NCBI GenBank assembly: GCA_019915015.1
Contig: JAHBBC010000002.1
Coordinates: 3,146,678-3,210,677, forward strand
Direction: 5' to 3'
DNA: 64,000 nucleotides
Origin: Auriscalpium vulgare
Lineage: Eukaryota > Basidiomycota > Agaricomycetes > Russulales > Auriscalpiaceae
Made by a program: the position numbers and the translations under genes. Positions 1 to 12,500 of this stretch are shown here, piece after piece (the first letter of the stretch is position 1; each line of letters begins with the position of its first letter). The notes under the pieces are model-generated. The model was given only the letters and a program-made list of their open reading frames with translations. It was not told the DNA's origin and searched no databases.

Positions 1-3000
1 CTACCAAAGGTGGGTATTGTAGCTGCTGTCAGAAACTGTGAGCCCTTGACTTAAATTGCATTGTTTAGGCTTTCTTGAAGCAGGTTCAACTTGATCAGGA
101 TATACATGACCTCTTCTCCACTATAAGGGATACATTTGAACTTCTCCAAGAGGCTGGACAAATCATGAAGAAGCCTGAGACAAAACAGGCAAAAATACTT
201 ATTACTATGGTAAAGTTGATACGCTCTGCTGGTGAATTTGTTCAAGAATATGCAGCAGAACCATCATTTTGTAAGTTGTGAAGGATATCAATAATGGATA
301 CAATTAGGCTAATCCTTTACTAGTAAAGCGATTTTGGTCAAACCTCCATGGATCAGCAGATGCAGTGATCAAAGAATACACTCAAGCTCTTGTTGGTTTA
401 CAACAGAGCTTTTCAGACCATGCTACAGTGCAGACTCAAGCCAATACAACAATTGCAGTAGAACTTATCAATGGACTGTCCATTCAGCTGAAAGAAGTAT
501 TACAGCTGATGAAGGATGAAGGTCAGTAATCCCATGCCACATGTAATATTCAACTAACACTTTATTATACAGGCCTGAACAGAGAAGTTGATAAATTACT
601 GCTTCATTATAAATTAGGCTCCTCTCAGCATCCTAAAGTGAATACTGGGTGTCTTGCTGGTACCAGGACAAAATTCTTGGACCATATCTATGCGTGGATA
701 AAAAATCCAGAGTCAGATCATGCCCTGGTATTGTTTGGCAAAGCAGGCACAGGAAAATCATCTATTGCACATGAGATTTTGAATCAAGTTCAAAAAGACA
801 AGCAGCCTATTACATCCTTTGTCTTTGTGAGGTCAGAGTCACAGAATGCATTACACAATTTTTTGCCAACACTGGCTTATAATCTTGCCAAGTTGTATCC
901 CTCATTCAAATCTGAATTGGGAAAGAGTATGAAAGAGTCAGAGTGGCTGGGTACTTGGCAATATAAGAACCATTTCAACTGTCTTTTACAACAACCATTT
1001 GACAATTTACAAACTGAAAAGGCACCACCTATTGTGATTGTGATTGATGCCTTGGATGAAAGTGGAGACATTGCAGATAAAAGTGCATTGCATGTTTTCC
1101 TTGCACAAAACATATCAAGGCTGCCTTCTAATATTCGGGTCTTAATAACTTCTAGAGCTGAAACAAATATTGTGAATGCCTTTGAGGCTGCTCATTCAGT
1201 CCAAATCAAGTACATGGATGACCCAATACTGGCAGCTACTACCAATGATGATATTCAGAAATACATATCTCAAGAATTGAGAGATATTGTGCCTAAAGTA
1301 ATGTCAAAGGAGAAAAAAGAGAAAACTGTAGAACAATTGACAGCAAGAGCTGAAGGTCTGTTTCAATGGGCTGCAGTGGCATGTGAATACATTTTCAAAC
1401 CACCTATAGGCTTGACAACACTGAAATGCATTGTACGCCTATTGGCCTCTGAGAAATTCAAACCCCTTGATACCTTGTATGAATTGGTTCTTGAAGCAAA
1501 ATTCAAAGACTCTCAGAGTCAGTTTACTTCTGTCATTGGCCAGCTTCTTTCTGCTTTTGAACCACTTTCTGTATCTGCCCTTACAGCCCTGCAACAATTT
1601 TGCAACTTAGATGAGGAACATCTGCTTGAGGAAGAGGACACAGAGCTAGTCACAACTATATTATCTCATCTGGGCTCACTTTTGAGTAATGTGTCATCTA
1701 CATCAGATCTCCCTGTTGTACCACTTCATACATCTTTCCGTGACTTTCTCCTTGAGGAGGGGAGAACCACACTGTTTCATATTGATATAGCTCAAGCACA
1801 CTTCAGCATGGCAAAATCCTCTTTGAAAGTCATGTATAGCAAGAATGGCCTTAAATTTAACATTTGTAGCCTTACTACATCATACGTGGCAAACAAAGAT
1901 GTATCTGATCTTCAAGCTCGTATTGAAGCAAATATTCCATCACATCTGTCTTATGCTTGCTGCTTTTGGGGTACACATTTGCGACACTGTTGCTTTGAAG
2001 AAAAACTATGTATGGATATCAAAGCATTCTTGGAGACAAAGGCTCTCTACTGGCTGGAAGTACTCAGCCTTCTAGGCAAAGTACATTTTGCTTCACAGAT
2101 GTTACAATCTCTAAAATTGTGGCTGAACCAAGGGGTGAGTGGGCTGTATCTTGAATGCTGGCATACTAATATAGTCAAGGTTCCAGTTAAATTCAAGCTT
2201 AACCAAAACCTCAACTAGAACCATGACTATCAAACTCAGGACACTTGTGGATGATATGATCACGTTTGTGCAGTATTTTGGTGTTCCAATCTCACAAAGT
2301 GCACCACATATCTATATTTCTGCTCTTCCATTTGCACCAAATAAGTCTTGGATGCTCAAGCAGTATATAGCAAGATTCCCCAGGACACTGTCTCTCAAAA
2401 AAGGGCGGCTCACAGAATGGCCTGCATTACAAATGATTATTCAGTGTCAAGAATGGATATCAACAGTGTGCTTCTCACCAGATGGCCAGAGCATTGCCTC
2501 AGGGTCATATGATCGCACTGTGCGGGTGTGGAATGCAGCCACAGGTGCCACAGTTGCAGGGCCATTTGAGGGGCACACAAGTGGAGTCAATTCTGTGGCA
2601 TTCTCACCAGATGGCCAGAGCATTGCCTCAGGGTCATTTGATCGCACTGTGCGGGTGTGGAATGCGGCCACAGGTGCCACAGTTGCAGGGCCATTTGAGG
2701 GGCACACAAGTAGAGTCAATTCTGTGGCATTCTCACCAGATGGCCAGAGCATTGCCTCAGGGTCATTTGATCGCACTGTGCGGGTGTGGAATGCGGCCAC
2801 AGGTGCCACAGTTGCAGGGCCATTTGAGGGGCACACAAGTGGAGTCCATTCTGTGGCATTCTCACCAGATGGCCAGAGCATTGCCTCAGGGTCATATGAT
2901 CGCACTGTGCGGGTGTGGAATGCAGCCACAGGTGCCACAGTTGCAGGGCCATTTGAGGGGCACACACGTGGAGTCCATTCTGTGGCATTCTCACCAGATG

Positions 3001-4724
3001 GCCAGAGCATTGCATCAGGGTCATTTGATCGCACTGTGCGGGTGTGGAATGCGGCCACAGGTGCCACAGTTGCAGGGCCATTTGAGGGGCACACAAGTGG
3101 AGTCCATTCTGTGGCATTCTCACCAGATGGCCAGAGCATTGCCTCAGGGTCAGATGATGGCACTGTGCGGGTGTGGAATGCAGCCACAGGTGCCACAGTT
3201 GCAGGGCCATTTGAGGGGCACACACGTGGAGTCCATTCTGTGGCATTCTCACCAGATGGCCAGAGCATTGCATCAGGGTCATTTGATCGCACTGTGCGGG
3301 TGTGGAATGCGGCCACAGGTGCCACAGTTGCAGGGCCATTTGAGGGGCACACAAGTGGAGTCCATTCTGTGGCATTCTCACCAGATGGCCAGAGCATTGC
3401 CTCAGGGTCAGATGATGGCACTGTGCGGGTGCGGAATGCGGCCACAGGTGCCACAGTTGGAGGGCCATTTGAGGGGCACACACGTGGAGTCCATTCTGTG
3501 GCATTCTCACCAGATGGCCAGAGCATTGCATCAGGGTCATTTGATCGCACTGTGCGGGTGTGGAATGCGGCCACAGGTGCCACAGTTGCAGGGCCATTTG
3601 AGGGGCACACAAGTGGAGTCCATTCTGTGGCATTCTCACCAGATGGCCAGAGCATTGCCTCAGGGTCAGATGATGGCACTGTGCGGGTGTGGAATGCGGC
3701 CACAGGTGCCACAGTTGCAGGGCCATTTGAGGGGCACACAGACACAGTCTGGTCCGTGGCATTCTCACCCGATGGCCAGAGCATTGCCTCAGGGTCAGGT
3801 GATCACACTGTGCGGGTGTGGAATGTGGCCACAGGTGCCACAGTTGTAGGGCCATTCAAGCGGCACACAGATGCCGTCAGGTCTGTGGCATTCTCACCAG
3901 ATGGCCAGAGCACTGCCTTGGGGTCATATGATCAGACTGTGTGCATCTGGAAGGCAGCCACAGGTGCCACAGTTGCAGGGCCATTTGAGGGGCACACAAG
4001 TGAAGTCAATTCTGTGGCATTCTCACCAGATGGCCAGAGCATTGCCTCAGGGTCATTTGATCGCACTGTGCGGGTGTGGAATGCGGCCACAGGTGCCACA
4101 GTTGCAGGGCCATTTGAGGGGCACACAGACACAGTCTGGTCCGTGGCATTCTCACCCGATGGCCAGAGCATTGCCTCAGGGTCAGGTGATCACACTGTGC
4201 GGGTGTGGAATGTGGCCACAGGTGCCACAGTTGTAGGGCCATTCAAGCGGCACACAGATGCCGTCAGGTCTGTGGCATTCTCACCAGATGGCCAGAGCAC
4301 TGCCTTGGGGTCATATGATCAGACTGTGTGCATCTGGAAGGCAGCCACAGGTGCCACAGTTGCAGGGCCATTTGAGGGGCATATAAACACAGTCTGGCCT
4401 GCGGCATACTCACCAGATGGCCAGAGCATTGCCTCGGGGTCAGATGATGGAACTGTGCAAGTCTGGAATGCAAAACTAGACCTACCAGAAGAACAGATTG
4501 AAGCGTGTTCTGGTTTTACAGACCAATCTATCATTGATGAACATGGTTGGATTCATTGTGGAGACTCCCAGCTTCTTATGTGGGTTCCCCCCCTACATAG
4601 ACACAGTCTTCATCGCCCAAGTAATATCTGGATGAGCACCCCACAACAAGAGACAATGCTGGATCTTCTGAATTTTGTTCATGGGAGAGACTGGATGAAA
4701 TGTTCAGCAGGAGATATGCGGTGA
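1..4724 (+). CDS. NACHT-WD40 NLR (STAND ATPase), 5' partial
   Basis: Intracellular NLR-type receptor of the fungal NWD class; the family is linked to non-self recognition. The 5' end lies outside the window. Exons that join in frame are 69-270, 324-521, 573-2134 and 2187-4724, and a GTGGGT donor near position 10 suggests one more upstream exon. The first visible 130 or so residues are helical and unassigned (Goodbye-like is possible). NACHT motifs follow: Walker A GKAGTGKS at about 737-760, Walker B VIVIDALDE at about 1034-1062, and sensor-like LITSRAE at about 1140. After a linker come 16 WD40 repeats of 43 residues (129 bp), from about 2446 to 4490. The central repeats differ only at a few positions. 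A short non-repeat tail ends in a TGA. The 52-bp intron at 2135-2186 fuses two otherwise separate frames. The NACHT-WD40 assignment is firm; function is inferred from the family. Confidence 0.93.
2446..4490 (+). repeat. In-frame 129-bp WD40 repeat array, 16 units
   Basis: Sixteen 43-residue units of the type SVAFSPDGQSIASGS..D.TV. Differences cluster at residue 2 of the unit (N/H/W/R), at the two positions around the central D (Y/F/D/G and R/G/H/Q), and at the unit end (SG, SR, RG, DT, DA, SE, NT). Higher-order duplication is visible. Two-unit (258-bp) periods recur at about 2963, 3221 and 3479, and a three-unit (387-bp) block starting near 3737 recurs near 4124. Confidence 0.93.
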
Positions 4725-6844
4725 CAGCTGGCATTTACTATACATGAGTCCTCTCATTCCGTGAATATTTTGACCTGTCTCATATTTTAATTTGGTAGGA
4801 CTTACTTTTATCATTGTAAGCAGCAATCATAGTATGTCCATTCATAGCTCAAATGACCTGAAGCTTTCAAAACTCTCTCAAAGTCCACTATTTTTCAGCA
4901 GAAAATAACAAACTCCATTATCACAGCCTAACACAAGGGTGTGGTATTCAAGTCCGGTGACAAGCCTCGTCCCGCGCTGAGAGGGGATCTCGACTGTCTT
5001 TTCGCATTTTCGACCAAGTCCTCGGTCACGTGACCTCGGACTTTCCACACCACAATCGGAACACTCCGCCGACTCCCACGCTGCTCGCACCACGCGCCCG
5101 AACACACGCCCAGTCGCCACACACTCACCAGCACAGCATTTCCCACGCCCGTCACGACGCATCAGATTTCCATCAGACCCGCACAGCCTGATCGCACGAC
5201 AGCCACGCTTGGCGCTACGCAGCTCCGGAGCTCCCACGCCATCCGAGTACCGCCTCAGTCGCCCATTGTCCGCTCGCTCATTGTTCACCCCACGCCCGAC
5301 GTCCTCCAACTCAGCGCTACCAACTCGCCCGCTTCACTCCGACGCATCCTAGCGTCTATCGACATGCTCTGTCCTCCCGTAGTCACGAGCGCTTTGCGAT
5401 CAACGCGTGACCCAGACGCGACACGCGTCGGAAGCGTTGCTTTCCGAATGTTCGCAATCGGAAGGCGTATCCTCATGTCCTCGTCATCGGACCGCCGTTA
5501 TCGTGCTCAATATGGCGCGCCTTGTCTATTCCCGCGCTCCCCGACCCTGTTTCCTACAGTCGACGACAGAGCGGATAGTTTCCCGCGCCGCTACCTTTGT
5601 CCTTTGACAGCGCTGATTGTGCGCTCGACATCGTCCCCCGCCTTGTTCCTCGTCGTCTGACCGTCGCATGACTCTCGCACATTGTCCGCACCATTTGATA
5701 CGACGCCGCTATCTTTTCTTTTGTCTTTCCGATGTCTCTGTACTTACTCAATCGGACACGCACTGTACTCGTCGCAACGTATAAATAGTCGTCGGATACT
5801 CTGTGCAATGCAAGTTACGTTCCCCCCTCATCGCTCCGAGCACAAGTCGTGCACTCTCGCCTTCGTCGTATCGTATAGCGGTCAACATCGGTTGACTGCT
5901 CTCGCGCCTCAGCCTCAGTCATCGCCTCAGCCTTAGTTCTCGCCTCTCGTCTTATTGCTCTCATCTTGTTCCATCCACCAGTCCCTGTAGGTTAATTAGT
6001 ATTAGTACCGATAGTGATCGGTCAGTCCATTTTTATTACAGACCGATAACAAATGTATCATGTAAGCAATGTACGAGATGAGTCAGAGGGTAAAAAATGC
6101 TATGATCCTATTGGATACGGAAAAATCGGCTAAAATGGTGAAAAAATCAGTCGGTGTTGGTTCACACGGGGTACAGGACGGAAATGAATCATTTAAAATG
6201 GTTGCCCTTACTACGAATAGCTACCCATAGGGCTTGGAAAAATAGGGAGAAATAGGGAAAAATCGGAATATATCTGGGGCCATCACGTGCTAGCCTAAAT
6301 CTAATCCCACGCGTCAAAATATTCTCACAGTCTCCAAAAATGTAATTTTTAATCATTTGCGCTGGTATATAATCCTCCTTGTAGGCCCTGGGAACATGTG
6401 ATTGGAACCATACAGTACATGCATATATGGGGCAGGTGTAGTATTTAACAGCATACTGTAGGCTAGTAGTGAGTAGCAGGATAGTGCATCCAGTACCATG
6501 TGATATCTATTGTAGTGATACTATGAAAAAAATGTTTTGCATTTATCCAGGGGGACACTGGGCATTTATAAATGATGAGACATAGCTTGGCATGTATGGT
6601 AAACAAAACTTGGTGTGAAATGGCCAGTGCACGCATGGCAGTACAATTACTCTTAATCGTTGGGAGGGAGGAGGGCAGGTATCTTCTTGATTTGAAGAAA
6701 GACTGAATTACAGATTATCAACAAAGGCGTTGTGTCAGCCATAAGGTAGATGTTGTTTGGGTTAACACGTGTCTAGGGTTATGGGGCATGGTAGGGTTCA
6801 GTAGGGTTGGTGAAACCTCTCCACTCACCACGCAGCACACAGCT
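4725..6844. other. Intergenic; possible promoter or old LTR remnant
   Basis: No convincing gene. From about 4930 the sequence becomes C-rich, with a CACGTG-containing stretch near 5037 and a TATA-like GTATAAATAG at about 5779, followed by a pyrimidine-rich tract. This resembles an LTR or a promoter with its leader, but I found no TG...CA boundaries, target-site duplication or partner LTR. The stretch 6000-6840 is AT-richer, with a small inverted repeat ACCGAT-agtg-ATCGGT near 6008. Open frames here look accidental. Confidence 0.35.
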
Positions 6845-9475
6845 CGCAGACAGCAATTGCGCGTGCAGTGGGCGTCCAGGACGCCCACACCGCACGCCAG
6901 CCTGCGCAGCATGCTCTGCAGCATCTGTCCTGGACAAGCACACACAGCGCAGGGCCCACAGACAGCAGTGGGCGTCCTGGACGCCCACACCGCGCGCCAG
7001 CCTGCGCAGCATGCTCTGCAGCATCCTTCCTTGACAGAGACACACAGCGCAGGGCCCGCAGACAGCAATTGCGCGTGCAGTGGGCGTCCAGGACGCCCAC
7101 ACCGCGCGCCAGCCTGCGCAGCATGCTCGGCAGCATCTTTCCTTGACACACACAGCGCAGGGCCCGCTGACAGCAATTGCGCGTGCAGTGGGCGTCCAGG
7201 ACGCCCACACCGCGCGCCAGCCTGCGCAGCATGCTCGGCAGCATCTTTCCTTGACACACACAGCGCAGGGCCCGCTGACAGCAATTGCGCGTGCAGTGGG
7301 CGTCCAGGACGCCCACACCGCGCGCCAGCCTGCGCAGCATGCTCTGCAGCATCTTTCCTTGACAGAGACACACAGCGCAGGGCCCGCAGACAGCAATTGC
7401 GCGTGCAGTGGGCGTCCAGGACGCCCACACCGCGCGCCAGCCTGCGCAGCATGCTCGGCAGCATCTTTCCTTGACAGAGACACACAGCGCAGGGCCCGCA
7501 GACAGCAATTGCGCGTGCAGTGGGCGTCCAGGACGCCCACACCGCGCGCCAGCCTGCGCAGCATGCTCTGCAGCATCTTTCCTTGACAGAGACACACAGC
7601 GCAGGGCCCGCAGACAGCAATTGCGCGTGCAGTGGGCGTCCAGGACGCCCACACCGCGCGCCAGCCTGCGCAGCATGCTCGGCAGCATCTTTCCTTGACA
7701 GAGACACACAGCGCAGGGCCCGCAGACAGCAATTGCGCGTGCAGTGGGCGTCCAGGACGCCCACACCGCGCGCCAGCCTGCGCAGCATGCTCTGCAGCAT
7801 CTTTCCTTGACAGAGACAGCGCAGGGCCCGCAGACAGCAATTGCGCGTGCAGTGGGCGTCCAGGACGCGCACGCCGTGCGCCAGCCTCCGTAGCGTGTTG
7901 CCTGTGCTCTGCAGTGTCCGTCCCGGACGGACACACACAGCGCAGGGCCCGCAGACAGCAATTGCGCGTGCAGTGGGCGTCCAGGACGCCCACACCGCGC
8001 GCCAGCCTGCGCAGCATGCTCTGCAGCATCTTTCCTTGACAGAGACAGCGCAGGGCCCGCAGACAGCAAGTGCGCGTGCAGTGGGCGTCCAGGACGCCCA
8101 CACCGCGCGCCAGCCTGCGCAGCATGCTCGGCAGCATCTTTCCTTGACACACACAGCGCAGGGCCCGCAGACAGCAATTGCGCGTGCAGTGGGCGTCCAG
8201 GACGCGCACGCCGTGCGCCAGCCTCCGTAGCGTGTTGCCTGTGCTCTGCAGTGTCCGTCCCGGACGGACACACACAGCGCAGGGCCCGCAGACAGCAATT
8301 GCGCGTGCAGTGGGCGTCCAGGACGCCCACACCGCGCGCCAGCCTGCGCAGCATGCTCGGCAGCATCTTTCCTTGACAGAGACAGCGCAGGGCCCGCAGA
8401 CAGCAATTGCGCGTGCAGTGGGCGTCCAGGACGCGCACGCCGTGCGCCACCCTCCGTAGCGTGTTGCCTGTGCTCTGCAGTGTCCGTCCCGGACGGACAC
8501 GCACAGCGCAGGGCCCGCAGACAGCAATTGCGCGTGCAGTGGGCGTCCAGGACGCCCACACCGCGCGCCAGCCTGCGCAGCATGCTCTGCAGCATCTTTC
8601 CTTGACAGAGACAGCGCAGGGCCCGCAGACAGCAATTGCGCGTGCAGTGGGCGTCCAGGACGCCCACACCGCGCGCCAGCCTGCGCAGCATGCTCGGCAG
8701 CATCTTTCCTTGACAGAGACAGCGCAGGGCCCGCAGACAGCAATTGCGCGTGCAGTGGGCGTCCAGGACGCGCACGCCGTGCGCCACCCTCCGCAGCGTG
8801 TTGCCTGTGCTCGGCAGTGTCCGTCCCGGACGGACACACACAGCGCAGGGCCCGCAGACAGCAATTGCGCGTGCAGTGGGCGTCCAGGACGCCCACACCG
8901 CGCGCCAGCCTGCGCAGCATGCTCTGCAGCATCTTTCCTTGACAGAGACACACAGCGCAGGGCCCGCAGACAGCAATTGCGCGTGCAGTGGGCGTCCAGG
9001 ACGCCCACACCGCGCGCCAGCCTGCGCAGCATGCTCGGCAGCATCTTTCCTTGACACACACAGCGCAGGGCCCGCTGACAGCAATTGCGCGTGCAGTGGG
9101 CGTCCAGGCCGCCCACACCGCGCGCCAGCCTGCGCAGCATGCTCTGCAGCATCTTTCCTTGACAGAGACACACAGCGCAGGGCCCGCAGACAGCAATTGC
9201 GCGTGCAGTGGGCGTCCAGGACGCCCACGCCGTGCGCCAGCCTCCGTAGCGTGTTGCCTGTGCTCTGCAGTGTCCGTCCCGGACGGACACACACAGCGCA
9301 GGGCCCGCAGACAGCAATTGCGCGTGCAGTGGGCGTCCAGGACGCGCACGCCGTGCGCCACCCTCCGCAGCGTTGTTGCCTGTGCTCGGCAGTGTCCGTC
9401 CCGGACGGACACACACAGCGCAGGGCCCGCTGACAGCAATTGCGCGTGCAGTGGGCGTCCAGGACGCTCACACTG
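6845..9475. repeat. GC-rich minisatellite, about 24 units of about 112 bp
   Basis: Tandem array with unit spacing of 101-123 bp, counted from the recurring gtgggcgtcc. Each unit carries a palindrome with 10-bp arms GTGGGCGTCC around a single base; it is perfect in most units. Two unit types are mixed. Type A ends gcatctttccttgacagaga. Type B instead has tgcctgtgctctgcagt followed by the 17-bp palindrome GTCCGTC-CCG-GACGGAC, found six times (7916, 8253, 8482, 8819, 9272, 9394). In type B the first palindrome has a mismatch. Long open frames in up to six frames (about 900 codons on the minus strand) result from the repeat lacking stop codons and are not treated as genes. Confidence 0.95.
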
Positions 9476-11555
9476 CGATAGGTACGCCGCGGTCCCCGAC
9501 AGGAGCAGCTGAGATGCTAACGCTGCCGCTGTAGGGTATCAAGCTGCGCAGGTGCGCGTCGTCTTCACCCTCCCGGTGAAAGCTCGCGCGGCAGCGTTTC
9601 CAATGGACTACGTTGGCCCCGCCCACCTCGCGTACACCGCCAACTCAACCGGGTCTGAGTTAAAGACTCGGCACAATATGCTTGAGTCCTTGTGATCAGA
9701 GCTGTAGGATATCGAGGGCAGGCCTGTGAGGTCTGAAGATGAGTATCACAGGAGAGCTAGAAAATTCAGATACCTAGCAAAGATCTCCTAGGATATCCCA
9801 CAGGTATTCAATGCGCCAGGTCTTCGAGGTGCCGGCCGTGGCTCTCGCTTATAAATATACACCGCTTGATTATTTCCCTTGATTTCTCCGGGCTTAAAAT
9901 TTTTGCTCGCCGCTTATGTGGTGCTCAGCAAACTAGCATTGAAAGGTACTGCATGTATTACTGTAGTATGTATTTACAATAGTAAGAGTAGAGTCTCCCA
10001 ATGACAACATCAATAAACACTACACAAGGAGCGTGAGTAGGCAGGCAGTCCCAGCAGTACCCCAGCTCTCCCGATATGTTGCTGGCTAAACAGTCCTAGC
10101 CTACACCGCCGTTCCGGCCAGAGCTTCGGAGAGTCTTCTGACGTATTCTCCCACAGATGCCAAGGCAACTCTTGCCGCATCTCCGACGAACTCTTGGAGA
10201 ATCTCGGCCCCTCTTCTTACTGAAGCTTCACCAAGAGCAAGCTTTGAGAAGAGTTAGCGGGAATCTTCCACGGCTGTCTGCAGGCAGGGCATTATATGTA
10301 GCATTTATTAGGCATTATTGGGGAGCCATGATCAGACATGTTAAACAGAAAACAATGCTGATTACTGCAAGGACTAGATACACACAGTAGCACATCTTCG
10401 CAGGTATAAATACTACATCTAGGTGCATGAACTACGTGTGCGGCCACAAAGGGGCTCGGACAGGGTTGCGCCAACGGCCAACCTCGTTCGCTCACCGTCT
10501 CCATACCCTGGCGCTCTCACTGCCTCCGCGCATTGCCGTCCCATCTCCACCTCACGCACTGCCGGTCGTTGGTCCCCGGCTTCGGTGTGTCCCGCACCTG
10601 AAGAAAAAAGTAGAGCGTGTTAGTTAGAGTTGGCGGCCATGGCCGCTGGAACGAGTACCCAAGAAGGCAGCCAGATCCCAAAAGCCTAGCCTGAAGCGAA
10701 CAGCACACAGGAAAGAAAACACTCAAGGAAGCAGCCCAGGGAGAGACCTGACCAGGACCAGACGGAGGACGAGCAGGTAGGACCAGGGTAGGACGACGAC
10801 GTTGAAGGCATAGAAGGCGAAACATGGCAAATCAACTCGCAGTCGACGCGCGTCCTGTTGACTTTCCCACGCACCGAAAATGGTCGCGCACAGACCATCT
10901 CACAAACGCCTTGCCTTGTGACCGCCTTCTGTTGGGCTTGGGTTTACCGTTACGGCCGCGTTGCACTGTTCAATTGCGCAGCAGATAGCTCATGTTTCTC
11001 AGTTTTATCTTTATCATATGTACATAATGCTCAACAAAATTGCGTGCGCTCCGACTGCACCATCACGAAAGGCGCACCCGTGAAAGAGGAATATTGGGCA
11101 CGAACCTTGTGCGGCTCAATTTGCATGTCGCAGGCCCTACGAAATAAGCCGAGACAGCGGCAAAGATGACGGCGACTCGCGCAAACAGGGGGAACGGAGG
11201 GCGCACAGTACTAGTGCGGAAGGTGAAGGGGGTGACAGGGTGGCGGTGGTTGCGGAGGGCCCCACGGCAGAAGATTGAGAGAATTGTAATCTTGTCTAGA
11301 TAGTGGCCGGAATCTTCGCGCAAGAGCTGCAAAAGCTTCAGGCCAGCTGTCGCTGTGAATGACGTGTGGAGCTTGGCCCAATTGTTAGAAGATCTTGAGC
11401 GAGAATCTTGTCCAACTGTAGGACTCGAGGATCTCGGAAAGATGCGGTCGGGTTGGCGGTGTAAGAATGACGATGAGGAATGTCGACAGACGGCGGAGTC
11501 CGGACAATTTGGAGGATGGGAAGCGCGACATAGCAGACAGCGCAGTTGTGCTAGG
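9476..11555. other. Gene-poor stretch, nothing recognised
   Basis: No domain, RNA gene or coherent spliced gene could be recognised. Several 60-100 codon open frames overlap on both strands without recognisable motifs. Small regulatory RNAs or decayed elements cannot be excluded. Confidence 0.4.
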
Positions 11556-11690
11556 CAGCGAGCGGGACAGGGCAGCGAGCGGGACAGGGCAGCGAGCGGG
11601 ACAGGGCAGCGAGCGGGACAGGGCAGCGAGCGGGACAGGGCAGCGAGCGGGACAGGGCAGCAAGCGGACAGGACAGTGAGCAGACAGGGC
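11556..11690. repeat. 17-nt tandem repeat
   Basis: About seven copies of the 17-nt unit cagcgagcgggacaggg, decaying into variants (cagcaagcggacagg and similar) to about 11730. Because 17 is not a multiple of 3, all frames read the same 17-residue peptide repeat. The overlapping open frames (11355-11924 plus, 11385-11921 minus) are therefore not good evidence of a gene. Confidence 0.85.
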
Positions 11691-12225
11691 GGCGAGCGAA
11701 CAGGGCGGCAGACAGGGCGGACGAAGCGGCGAGTGGGACGGACTCGAGCGCGACTGCGGGAGCGTGAGGCTGGCGTTTTCTCTGAGTGGTGTCATCCACG
11801 GCCTTTCGGATCCAGTGTTCATGTCAGGTTGGTATTTGCAGAGACGTATCATCGTGGCCGGCATGCGGGAAGTGATGAAGTCGGGAGGAAAGAGGGTTGG
11901 CGACGCTCGAAGGTTGAACATTGAACATGGTCACGCGGGCATGAGTGTGTTTAGGGCAGGCTTGCTCGACACTTCCATCAAACAACAGTGTGATGGCACG
12001 AGTGGGGGGAAATTTTCTCCAGAGCTTTCACAGATATCCAAATTTTTCGAGAGCCCAGGCAAAATATCTGTACTGTCTCTTCGAGATATCTCATAGATAT
12101 CTCAGAGGTATCCTACAGATAACTACGCGCTGTGATCTCCGGGGCCTCAAATTAAGATCCTACGGACATTTCAGGAAGATGTCGCTCAGGTGCTCCGCGC
12201 CGGAGCTCTCTGTGATATCTGGTTG

Positions 12226-12500
12226 AGTTGGCGGTGTACGTGGAGTGGTTTCCACCGTTCGGGCCAGCGTCAGAGCCGAACCATCTCATGTACTTACCGG
12301 GTGTCGCGAAAGTTCCGAACGGGCCTCCGCAGGCAGGCAAGCGCGATTGCCGTCAAGGACATCCACCGGAGCGTGCACCTCATGCTGCGATTCGGGCCGC
12401 AAGCTCCTCGCCACTGACTTCAGAGAACGTCCTCGACAAGTGTAGAAAGTTTTATGTATCTTCCTTTGTAGACAGACACATCTATATTACAGTCTATTGA
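12226..12500 (+). pseudogene. Plavaka-type transposase, C-terminal relic
   Basis: Only the C-terminal end of a Plavaka (CACTA/EnSpm-related, basidiomycete) transposase remains. One frame gives LAVYVEWFPPF, a second gives YRVSRKFRTG..ASAIAVKDIHRSVHLMLRFGP, and the first frame resumes with TSENVLDKCRKFYV. These pieces follow each other in the order of the family's C-terminus (YVEWF block, VSRS-type block, V.DI.RS.HL..RFG block, WTS..VLD..F.V block). At least two frameshifts separate them. No upstream catalytic domain was found, so the copy is dead. The match is from memory of the family pattern, not from a search. Confidence 0.6.

Noticed and set aside
2447..4534. Long open frames in other frames and on the minus strand across the WD40 array (up to 455 codons)
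   Set aside because: They arise from the stop-free 129-bp repeat. Only the plus frame joined to the NACHT exon makes known domains.
4930..6060. Solo LTR
   Set aside because: A TATA-like box and leader-like tract are suggestive, but no TG..CA ends or target duplication could be fixed. Kept only as a low-confidence note.
6718..9512. Frames of 860-917 codons on the minus strand and shorter ones on the plus strand
   Set aside because: They are products of a stop-free GC-rich minisatellite. The unit lengths are not multiples of three, so several frames give the same peptides.
11355..11924. 189-codon plus and 178-codon minus frames as genes
   Set aside because: They depend on the 17-nt repeat and show no recognisable domain.
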